Part shown: in pieces, positions 52,801-62,600 of the stretch | Position numbering within the stretch: position 1 is the stretch's first letter | Layout: the number at the start of each line of letters is the position of its first letter | DNA from: Jatrophihabitans sp. GAS493 | Lineage (GTDB): Bacteria > Actinomycetota > Actinomycetes > Mycobacteriales > Jatrophihabitantaceae | Length of the DNA: 64,000 nt | Reading direction: 5' to 3' | NCBI RefSeq assembly: GCF_900230215.1 | Contig: NZ_LT907982.1 | Span: 4,573,568 to 4,637,567 of the forward strand | The notes under the pieces: model-generated | What the model saw: only the letters and a program-made list of their open reading frames with translations | Databases searched by the model: none | What the model was told of the DNA's origin: nothing | Program-made: the position numbers and the translations under genes

Positions 52801-53300
52801 GCAGAAGTGGCAATCCGCTCGAACCGGCACTGCACGAAGTCGCCTAGAGCTCCATCGGAGGTGATCACCCCCGCGTTCACGGAGTTGCTAATGATGCACT
52901 GCGACGCGATTATCGTCGCGTCACCGTAGCACCACACCGCCGCCGCTGAGGCTGCCTCAATGATGCACTCGTCCAGGCGCAGCTTCCCGCCCCCCACCTC
53001 GACCGCAACCGACTCGGTACCGTCGTGCACAATCACCAAACCGGAGAGTCGAGCAGCTTCACCGCTTAGCCGCACGGTTGGACTACCGCTGCAGATGATC
53101 CGTACCTGACCCGCAGCGCCAGCCGCCGATACCGTTACATCTCGATCAAGTACAAGTGATTCACGGTACGTTCCCGGCTGAACTGACACGACGTCACCGG
53201 CCGCCGCTGAAGCCAGCGCGTCACCGATCGTACGGAAGCAGTCCGCGCCATCGGAGGCGACCGTGTGGACAGTGCGACTGCGCGTTGCGGCGTTTGCCAT
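49887..53300 (-). CDS. Right-handed beta-helix protein fused to two EccA-like AAA+ ATPase domains
   Basis: The protein is 1,137 residues; ATG 53300 has AGGAGT six bases upstream. Residues about 10-510 are a right-handed parallel beta-helix of pectate-lyase/CASH type: GDALASAAAGDVVSVQPGTY followed by some 18 coils of about 23 residues with ITSDGA, VIGNGANPTF, VASGAHPNI-type turns. After a Ser/Pro linker come two CbxX/EccA-type AAA+ modules: VFTGNPGTGKTTVARLYGRI (Walker A near 628), GGVLFIDEAYALS, then FAGPPGTGKTTIARLYGRLL (near 910) and GGVLFIDEAYALA, each followed by FGREAxxTLVKLMEDHRDE and a SRFSR/SRFSH arginine-finger region. EccA is the cytosolic ATPase of type VII secretion; a beta-helix fused to it suggests a substrate-recognition platform. 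It is divergent from giant gene R, which is a plausible client. Confidence 0.88.
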   Translation of the reverse strand: MANAATRSRTVHTVASDGADCFRTIGDALASAAAGDVVSVQPGTYRESLVLDRDVTVSAAGAAGQVRIICSGSPTVRLSGEAARLSGLVIVHDGTESVAVEVGGGKLRLDECIIEAASAAAVWCYGDATIIASQCIISNSVNAGVITSDGALGDFVQCRFERIATSAVVIGNGANPTFDRCHFSQLDGSAILAADGGRGEVTDCVVTGAGNPAIAIERDASTTLRGVEIREAQGAGFLVASGAHPNIIDCTVVEAEGQAMVLLGAGDADIEGFTARDCGGYGIQVLDGAGGRVSDVQISGRVDVGISIAGRSTTTFTSALISDVTVGVVVEENATPTLSDLQLRDCHESAIQISSGARPRLRQIQIAASATGVTIDGTGTSASLVELVVSDCSDTGVTVTDGGDVEIIDGVVRVQHGRAVVLNSASGRMRSCEMSGSGDVGIEVGPGASAELDGASVESFATGIAWRPGSTGGMTDTRVSKARNEAVLVETDAPLKIARCHLDDNPGLGLRVTSTGQQLMVTELRGITEKQTSTLRRSPPPHDTLQPPTSNDGTSPVNANPDARVVASTAPLTAGSLELKSLLSQLDALVGLDEVKRQVATLVRLHLMAEQRSRAGLPMPPLSRHIVFTGNPGTGKTTVARLYGRILAELGVIEGGQLIETGRGDLVASVVGGTALKTTERVREALGGVLFIDEAYALSATGGSGPDFGREAVDTLVKLMEDHRDELVVIVAGYTHEMRSFLATNPGLASRFSRTIEFADYNPAELVAIVEGLCQSHDYRLEYETRNALLSYFERLPRDAAFGNGRSARMAFEEMLGNQAYRLADEPELTTVAMTRLLPEDIGALPSGSIGAGAGVADKDQVDSLLTELHAMVGLHNVKHEVEGMADLLASARQREAAGLPAPAVSRHLIFAGPPGTGKTTIARLYGRLLAAMGVLQRGQVVEVGRSDLVASYIGQTAQRTTEAFDRARGGVLFIDEAYALASSTGNGGDFGREAIETLVKLMEDHRDEVVVIAAGYEEDMDRFLSANQGLESRFSHRIQFGNYSTDELVTIVNQHASAAGYECDGPTISALRAHFEGTDRTATFGNGRYARQVLDEAVTRHAKRMRETPSPTVTDLATLKPSDIPHAGTVGVSQQN

Positions 53301-53510
53301 AGCAGGACTCCTAGAGATTCTCAGTTGGTGGCCTACTCGCCGGTCCTACGGCCATGGCCTTGTCATGCAGCCTTGGGCCAGTGGGGTAGGCCCGAGAGCG
53401 ACGGCCCCGACGGATCGGGGGCTCGGTGACGTTGGATGCGCCGGTGGGTGTGTTGGTCATGGTCTGTCTCCTGCCCGTCTGGTGGCTGTGTGGGGTTGTT
53501 CGTCTTCTTA

Positions 53511-53538
53511 GCCACGGCTGGGTGGGGTGGTGGGTTCA
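53511..53538 (-). promoter_or_regulatory. Putative ECF-sigma promoter facing the AAA+ gene (TGAACC-N16-CGTGGC)
   Basis: -35 box at 53533-53538 lies at the edge of the inverted repeat; -10 box at 53511-53516 lies outside it, so only this locus has the full pair. Distance to ATG 53300 is about 200 bases, longer than for other members. Confidence 0.45.
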
Positions 53539-53565
53539 TCGGGTTGGTGGTGGGTGGGTGGTTGG

Positions 53566-53594
53566 TGAACGTGGGGGGTGGTGTTGGGCGTGGG
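53566..53594 (+). promoter_or_regulatory. Putative ECF-sigma promoter of giant gene R (TGAACG-N17-CGTGGG)
   Basis: -35 box at 53566-53571, -10 box at 53589-53594, spacer 17; predicted leader about 55 bases. It is identical to copy L. Confidence 0.5.
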
Positions 53595-53613
53595 TGTGGG
53601 GAGTGGGTTTGTT

Positions 53614-53647
53614 GGGTGTGGGTGTGGGTGTGGGTGTGGGTTGGGGG
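53614..53647 (+). promoter_or_regulatory. G-quadruplex-type G-tract array in the 5' leader of copy R
   Basis: GGG tracts at 53614, 53620, 53626, 53632 and 53638, each separated by three bases, then GGGGG at 53643-53647, nine bases before GTG 53656. In the transcript this would be an RNA quadruplex over the ribosome entry site. Confidence 0.55.
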
Positions 53648-53655
53648 TGGTGGGT

Positions 53656-56600
53656 GTGGATGAGTTGGTGGTGCCGCCGGCGTGGCGTGGGTTGTTTTTG
53701 GTGTTGACCGGTGAGCAGTTTCCGGCGGGTAATGAGCAGTTGTTGTTTGGGTGGGCGGATGGGTTGCGTGCGGGTTCGGGGGATGTGTTGGCGGCGGTGC
53801 CGCAGATCCGGGCGGCGGTGGCGCGGATTAATGCGTCGTGGTCGGGTCAGGCGCAGCGGCGGTTGGGGGTTGCGTTAGCGCAGTATGTGCAGGGTGATCA
53901 GGCGTATCTGCCGTTGTTGTCGGATGGGTTGGTCGGGTTAGCGGATTTGACGTTGGACACCGGGTTGCAGGTGCAGTACGTCAAGTTGATTTCGATCATG
54001 GAGATCTTGTTGTTGATCAGCACGATCGCGTGGGCGTTGACGTGGGCGTGGTTGATCGGTCTTGATGTGGCGGCGGCGATCATCACGTTGGCGAAGGAAG
54101 CGGCCGGGCAGACGCTGCGGGAGTTGTTGGTCTCCACTGCTGGTCATATCGCGACGGCGGTGGTGACGGGGATCGCGTTGCAGAACAGTCTCGACGCGTT
54201 GGTGCAGGTGATCCAGTTCGCTGATCACCGCACCCACTGGAACAACCAGTCCACCGTGATGGCGGTGGTGGTCGGCACGGTCGGGGGGTTGCTGCACCTG
54301 CCGTTGGAGAAGATGTGGGAGAAACTCGGCCACAGAATCGCGGCGCTGTTACGCACCTACCTCGCCGACACCGACCACGCCCCCCACCTCCACCCCCACC
54401 CCCACCTACCCGACACACTGCCGGACACACTGCCGGAGAAACTGCCCCACACATTGCCGGAGAAGGAGTTGTTGGAGAAGTTGCCGGAGAAGTTGCCGGA
54501 GGTGTTGCCGGAGAAGGAGTTGTTGGAGAAGGATTTCACCTTTCCCGCTGTCGTCTCGCAGAAGGCTGGGTTGCCTGGTTCGCAGAAGGCGGGGTTGCCC
54601 GTCTCGCAGGAGGGGGCGGGGTTGGGGGTGGGGCAGGTGGATGGGGTGGTGGCGAAGGTGATGGCCGGGGTGCCGGTCCCGGCTCGTTTTGATGTGGCCG
54701 GTGTGAAGCAGGCCGCGGCCCAGATCGCGGAGGGGATTCTGTTTCATGGTGGGGGGGCGGTCTCGGCCGGGTTACGGGCCGCGGTTTACCGTTTCACCGC
54801 GGAAGGGGTGCATGAGTTCCTCACCGGGCTCGGTGCCACCATCGCTACCGGGCAGCCTCAGGCCAACGGCTACGACTTCACTTCCGGCGGGTTCGGTGCG
54901 TTAGCCGGTCTCACCTCCGAATCTCTGCTGCACCACCTCCACACCCACGGGCTGCTGCTGCCCCACCCCACTCTCATCGACGCCACCACCGGACCCGGAC
55001 ACAGACACGGGCCCGGGGACACCGGTCACACCACCGGCACCACCACCGGCACCACCACCGGCACCACCACCGGCCATGGTGTGACTGGTGGCGGGGTGAC
55101 TGGTGGCGGGGTGACCGGCAGTCTGGTCACCAACACCACCGCCCTGCCCAACGCCACCATCACCAACACCAACCCCGGCATCGAACCCGACCCCACCACC
55201 ACCCCCGGTGGGGAGCCGAGCCTCAGCCGGGCCAGCACCCTGCCCCCCGCCTACACCACCCCCACCACCCCCACCACACCCACACCCACACCCGCGCTCA
55301 CCCCGGGCCCGCTCACCGGCCCGCTCACCCTGGACCCGGTCACCGGGTCGGGGAGCGGCCCGTCGAGCCGGGCCAGCACCCCACCCCCCGCCTACACCAC
55401 CCAACCCACCACCCCGAACACCACCCGACCCACCACCCCGGACACCACCGGCCCGGCGAACACCCAACCCACGACCACGACCACGACCACGACACCACCA
55501 GCAGACCCACCACTGACGACGACCCCGCTGTCAGACGCACCACCACCCCACACCAACCCCGCACCCCACAACCCGGCCCCCACCGGGCCGGGTCATGCTG
55601 GGCCCGCACCCCACACCAACCCCGCACCCCACAACCCGGGTCATGCTGGGCCGGGTCATGCTGGGCCGGGACATGCTGGGCCGGGTCATGCGGGGCCGGG
55701 TCATGTTGGGCCGGGTCATGCTGGGCCCGCACCCCACATCCCGGCCCCCACTGGGCCGGGTCATGTTGGGCCGGGTCATGTTGGGTCGGGGCGGGCGGGG
55801 GTGTTGGTCGGGGATACGGCGTCGGTGCGGGCCGGTATCCGTGGGTTGTTGGAAAGCGGTGACCTACAAATCGTCGGGGGTGGGCGGACCCTGGTCGTCG
55901 GGGCCAGGCACGACCCGTCCCTGATCGAGGTGGCCGACGCGCACACCGAGGACCGGACCCGGATGGGCGCTGAGGAGTTCACCGTCGTCGGTATCGGCGC
56001 CCACGGCGGGATCCGACTGGACAACGACACCATCCTCACCGCCCCCCACCTCGCCGCGTTGATCACCCACATCAACCCCACCACCCTCCCGATCGTGCTA
56101 CTGGCCTGCGACACCGCGCACCTGGCCGAACCCCTCACCCAATCCCTACGCCGCACCACCGCCGCCCCCCACGGCCAAGTCTGGGCCTTCACCGGCACCG
56201 GCCCCGAACAACTCCAAGGCCTCGCCGCCACCCTCCACACCACCCCCACCGGACACCTCCTCCCCACCACCACACCCACCACCACACCCACCACCACCGG
56301 GATCGGGATTGGGACCGTCGCCGAACCCGGGACCTGGGCCCGCGCCGTCCACCGCACCCTCCGCACCCCACGAACCGACACCCTCGGCCCCCTCCTCCCC
56401 ACCCACATCACCACCCACAACCCCCGAAAAACCACCCACGGACACCCCACCGCCGACCACAACTGGAACACCTGGGCCCCCCACATCCACACCACCACCG
56501 GACTCCGACACCTCGCCGACAACCCCACCCACTCCGGTCGAGGACGGGGATCGGGCCCGAGCGGTAGAGGCCGAGGACGCGGAGACGGCACTGGAGGCAG

Positions 56601-59600
56601 AGGAGGACGAGGACAGGGTGCCGCCAGCACCGCCGCTGCGAGCAGCGTCGACGGAGCGCGTCTCGACGCCCCCAGTCCGGGTAGCGCAGACTCGGTCACC
56701 AAACCCTTCGCTGACCACGCCGCGAACCCGGTCATAGAACTGGTCACCGACAGCGGCGGGCAGTTGGTGTTCGGCCACATGCTCGGTGACCCGACACGCC
56801 CCGGAGTAGTCCTTCTGGGGAAGAAGTCATTCAGCAAGGTGCCGATCCGGGTTCAACGCGACCCGGCCGCCCCTGACCAGATCCGGATATTCAGCAACGC
56901 CCAACGTAGCGACGGCAGCGGACTGCCTGGCTGGTCACACTCGGGCGGCAACATCCGCGCCACGGCCGCCGACTTCGCGACAGCGCAGGCCCGCAACCGA
57001 CTTGACACCGGCGATGAGTCCTGGGCCCCGCCCGGCCACATCACCATCGGCGCAACGGTCCGCGCCAGCAGCGACACAGCTGAGCTGGTAGCGGAACTGG
57101 GCCGACGCCAGGTGCGCATCGCGGCAACCGACAGCGAACACTTCACCGACGGCGACACGGTCCTTCTGGCCGTCAACACCAGCGACGGCACCACCCAGGT
57201 CCGCAGACTCGACGACACCGACGGCCACGCTGATGCCTGGCACCCGGCCGCCGGAGTCGGCAGCGCCGAGGTCACCTATATCACCGACCACCGCGACTCA
57301 ATCGACAACCAGTCCGCCCGACCAGCCACTCCCAAGTCGGCGGCATTCATCCCCATACCCCTCGAGGACACCAGCATCTATCCGTTGACGACAGTCACGG
57401 TCGACAACGGCGGCGGCTTCGAGTTCAACACCGCCCGATATCACGTTCCGCTACGAAATCAGAACCTGCAGGTTCAACAGCGCGCCGACGGCGGCGTCGT
57501 CGCTTACAGCAGCCAATACTGGGCCAACAACACTCAACCACTCTGGTCGATGTGGATCCACGACGCACGTCTCGCGGCATTACGCGAACAAGCGGCGACC
57601 AATGACGCCCATGGCAACGGCCTCGCACCCCCCGGTGCCCACACACTCCTGGTCACCAGGGCGGTAAAGGACGCCATCCCACTGGGAAAGAGCACGCGAA
57701 TCGGGCTCCCTCAAGCGATCAGCCACTCGGCGTGGGACTTCGCAGTCATCACCTTGCCTGATGGCGCGTCCGCGGCAGCAGTCCATTTCCTGACCGCAAA
57801 CGGTGAGTTCGCGACTGACCCCCAAGGTAACCGCCTGAGCACGAACGCCACCTTCCGTGACACCGCACAGACATGGTTCAAGACTCAAGACCAAGTGATT
57901 GAGAAGGCCAGTGACTCAGTCCCGGAACCTGTCCTGGACCCAGCTCTGGCCCCATCGGGCACCCAGCGCTCGTCATCGCCAACAGCCGGTGCACCGCGCA
58001 TTCGCTCCGTCGACGAGCGTCCCGCCGGCTCGTCCGCCGAGCTGATCGCCCCCGACATGGACCCGGACGCGTCCATGTTCGAGATCGTCGTGCAACAGAA
58101 CGGCGGCCTGCGTCTGCTCACCAATGAGTACTTCGCGCAGAAGCTCTCGACGTCAGTGGTGGGTAAGCCGCTAAGGGCACAGATCCGGGGCAATGGTGGC
58201 GTCGTCCTCTACAACGGCGTCGAGCCTACTGCCGAGCACGGAACGGAGCTGATCTGGTCGATACCGATGCTACGGGTCGCCCGAGCCGAGCAGATCAAGC
58301 TAGCGGAGGGGTCCGCCGCCCTCTTCGCCGCCCGCGAGCGCATCCGACCACACGCCTCCGACGGTGCCTGGACCGCCATCATGCAACTACAGAAGGACGG
58401 CGAGGACTCCGCGCTGATTCTCGGCCCTCGGACAAACAAATCCAACGAGGACACCGCCAGATTCAAGTTCCCTGATCGGGCTGCGGGCGACCTCGTCGCC
58501 GTCACCATGTGGCCTGGCAAGCGCGATGTCCGCCTCGTGCACGTCACCACCGATGGCGATCCGGCAACACTGTTCGATCCCAATCCCCACGCCTCGCGCT
58601 GGTCAGTCAACCGCCACCTTAAGGCCTCGAAGCTCGAGACAATCCAAGCATGGTTCTCCTCCGAGCGTCACAAAGGCATCGCAACCATCGATAAGGTCGC
58701 CAACCGCTCCCCGCAGCAGCTCGAGCAAGCGCGGGCCAACCGCGATCTCGGTGACGGCTGGCGCGTGCTTGACGGCGTCGTCATCCCGCGTGGCGCCCAG
58801 GCTGGGCGGGACGTCCAACCCATGGGCGCCGACGGCACCTACCTGCTTCTCCCGATACAGCACCGCAACGGTCAGGTCAACTTTGGTGGACGAATTCACC
58901 GGTTCGTTGCGCGAGACCGGGTCGGCCCGCAGGTCTGGCTCTGGGTCGGCAAGAGCGACGGAGCGATGCGCTTGTATCACCAGGACGTCAATCCAGCCTG
59001 GTCACTCGACACTCACGTCGTCGTCGATCCCGACGGCGAGACGATGAAGCGGCTCACGCGACGTGCGCGAACGGCAACGGGGCAGCGTCGGCTGGCCCGC
59101 ACGCCGGGTATGGTCCCGACTGGCAGTTGGACCGTCGTCTTCAACGTGTCACGAGCCACCAAGTACATCTTCGCGGCCGGCGCTTCGCGCCGAGTGCCAG
59201 CGGGCCAGGCCACTGGGCACGTGTATCTCACCGTGCTCCCGGGCCGAACCCACGCTCAATACTTCGGCATCGACGACAACGGAGCGCGATTCGGTGGCGC
59301 CACCTCGACCATCCCGCTGACCACCTTTGAGCAATTGAGTGTCATCGACCACCCGAACCGGCACTCTCGGCCGATCCCGGGTGATCAACGGACCCCTGAT
59401 GTCGTGCGGGCCGACTTCCTGAGCCGGGCACCACGCCCGTTGGTCCTGCCGCCCCGACCAGTGCTGCAGCTTCGACCGGCCTCACTCGCGACCGCACCGA
59501 CACGTCCTGGGGTCATCACCGGCGCCGACGTGGCACGGCCACTCGACCCGGCTGTGCACCCTATGTGGCAGATCGGTCTCAGTGCGAACGGCTTCCCGAG

Positions 59601-62600
59601 ACTCTCGGATCCTCAGTACGCTACGCACTTCCCCGGGTTTGGTGTCGATTGGGCCCACGTCATCGTCTGGGTGCAGCTCGACGCCGGCCCCGGCACCGAT
59701 CGCGGTACTGCGATGCTCTTCGGAGCGGACGGATTCTCCATCGAGAACTGGGAGGCACAAACCCCGGCGTGGTCGCTGCACGTCCCGAACATCCGCCAGA
59801 CCGACTCCGGCATCAACAAGGCCCGCCTGCGCGCGGCCCGGCAGGCGCTGTATCGCGCGGCGGGTTCGACCCAAGACGGGTGGCACGACCAGCTTGCCCA
59901 TCCCGGAGCAGTGACCCTGCCCCGCAGTGTGTCGTCGGACCTTCGTGGTTCAGTCGTCAAGTTCTCGAACGACGAATCGCATCCACCGCTGCCGGTGGGC
60001 AGGCTCGCACGAATGCCACAGGTCGGCGAAAGCCTGATGGTCGCGGTCGCCCTGAACGGCGACGTCTGGGTCGCCGGCATGAACGACGAGTGGATGCCAC
60101 ACCCGGATAATCGGCTCGACCTCGTGACGTACATGCGACGGCAGCCGATGGCGATCGACCGCACCGAGCAGGAACATCCCACCAGCGACACCGCGGAAGA
60201 TCACCGCTTCGACTACCTCTTCGACGAGGACCCTGCAGGGCACATCTTCGATGAGCAGCCTGCCGCGCTGGACGACAGGCACGGTGTTGAAGGAGCTGTC
60301 GAGCACTCCCAAGACGAGCACTCCGAAGACGAGGACGAAAGTGGCGCTGACTCCGACTCCGACTACGAGGACTCCGACTACGAGGACTCCGACTACGAGG
60401 ACGCCGACTACATGGACGCCGACTACATGGACGCCGACTACATGGACGCCGAGAGCGACGGCGGTCTTGTTGCGCATCCGGTGACGCCGCTGCCCGAGGT
60501 CGGGGTGCTCGCGCCGGGAGCGGACGGACGCGCCGCAGCTCTCCAGTTCGCCCGCGAGGACGGCATGGGGCTCGGGATCGTGGCCGCGCTGGGCACGGTG
60601 ACGGTCGCGGTGACCGCGGCACGCGACGAACCGCTGTTCATCCCTATCAGCGGCGACGACGGCGCGTACCCGACCGGTGCCTACCTCAACGATGTGTTCG
60701 TGCCGATCGACACTGTCGACAGCGGCGCAGCATTGGTGACCGTCGGCCGAGACGGCGACGTCGTGGTACACATTCCCGACCGGGACGACCCGAATGGCCC
60801 CTGGACCACTCAACACCCGGGCGTGGAATTCACTGACGAGCAGATCGACGCCATCGCAGCTGCGGAAGGCTCGATCGACCGCCGCTCGGAGCATGGGGTC
60901 GCAAGCCGACCCGCCGGCACCACCATGCGCACGATCGCCGGCGAGGAGATCGCCGTCCTCGAATCGAGCGCGCCCACCGGACCCGGTTACCAGTGGGACG
61001 AGGGGATGGTCAACGACCTCACAATCGACTACATCAACGAAGTGTCCAGCACGCCCCTCGAAGCCGCCGTCGCGCGCACCGGAGGCTTCCGCGCCGCACT
61101 AGCGGCCCAGCTCGTGCCGATCATGGACGCAGTCGGTACAGGCCTGATCGACCCATCCGCGGCTCTGCACGACGCCTACACCGCCTACCAAGAGACCGAC
61201 AACATCGACGAACTCGTCGCCGAGATCACCGGTCCGGGATGGAGGGAACGACACGACCGCATCCTGCCCGCCCTGGCCGCGCACGTCTACGACCTACGCA
61301 TGGTGACCTACGACGACCACGCCGCGACACTCAACCGCCTCGACGCCGACCTCGCCGACAGCGAAAGCGAAACGGCCGACCCGGCCCCCCGACCCGAGTT
61401 GATCGCGCTCAACGAGAACGGACACCACCGCATCCGCCTCGTCCGCGAAACCGACGCGACATCCGGCGAAATCATCCACCACGCCGCCTGGCTGGCCGAC
61501 ACCGCCACCAACAACGCCTCCGATGACATCCAGATGTCCGAGGCCACCACTGCCGACCCCCCTCATCGTGACGGCCACGATCGCCCACCAGCCACCGACG
61601 ATCGACCGGCGAAGCGCCGACGACGCGGCCCCGTCCCGCCTGCCCCAAACAGCAGCGGTGACGTAGCCATGACCAACGCGACACCCGCGCCCACCGAAGA
61701 AACACACGACCACACAGACGCACCAACAACCGGCAACGATGCCCGCCTACGGACGGTGGGTGGATTCCGCCCGCGCAGCGGGAACGGCTGGGGCCGCAGC
61801 ATGGGGACGATGGCCACCGCGGTCCTCGGTCTCTTCGCGACATTCACCTCCGGTCCGCTCATGGTCTCAGCCGCGCCGAACCCATCGATGCCGCCGCGCT
61901 CCGGGCTAGAGGGTCTTCGGACCCGCAGATCGGTGCCTGCGCGGGTCGTCCTGTACCACGACAACTTCTTCACCGGCGGCGAGTACCGCTCCGCGCTCAC
62001 CCGCGGCGAACGAGACGTCACCGACGTGGTCATCGGCGCAGCACACCTGAAAAACAAGCCGGAACAAGCGCAGTACTCCCGCCCGCCGGTGGACCACCCG
62101 CTCGGCGCCGGACGGCAGCACACCCCAGCCGAGGCGGGAAGCAGCACCCGCACATCCGCAGCGATGCCGACCACGCAGAGACGCGACGCGACGGTCACAG
62201 CCGCCCCGAAACCAGGCGCGCCGGCGCGACTGGAACCGCCGGCGACCGACGTGACCGCGTCGCCAAGCCACCGCGACTCCGACCCCGTCAGCATTGAACT
62301 CGAAAGCTATAGTATCGACGCCGAACGCCTGGCGCCGTTGTGGTCAGACGTCCAACAGCTACAACACAACGGCATCCGTGTATCACTCAAGCTCGGCAGC
62401 GGACTGCGCGCCCTGGAACGCGACTTCTCGACCCAGTACCCCGCGCTCCTCGATGGCCTGCGCCGGCACGGATTCAACGGCATCGAGCTGAACCCGGCCG
62501 GACACGTCGATGCCCCCATAGTCGCCAAGCTGATCAGGCAACTACGACACGACCTCGACCCTGACTTCGAGATCAACCTGGCCATAGACGCCGACGCCAT

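Larger units (their letters stand above)
53530..56520. repeat. Right arm of the inverted repeat
   Basis: Reverse complement of 11016-13855. It is about 150 bases longer than the left arm through extra low-complexity units (GPGH-type and Thr/Pro runs between about 55040 and 55790). Confidence 0.9.

Noticed and set aside
53426-53707. Plus-strand open frame across the leader of giant gene R (Gly/Val/Trp-rich)
   Set aside because: Composition results from the G/T-rich leader and quadruplex tract; it is in a different frame from the conserved N-terminal domain.
55560-55790. Regularly spaced short repeats considered as a CRISPR array
   Set aside because: The units are contiguous in-frame pentapeptide codons (GPGHA/GPGHV) without spacers of unique sequence.
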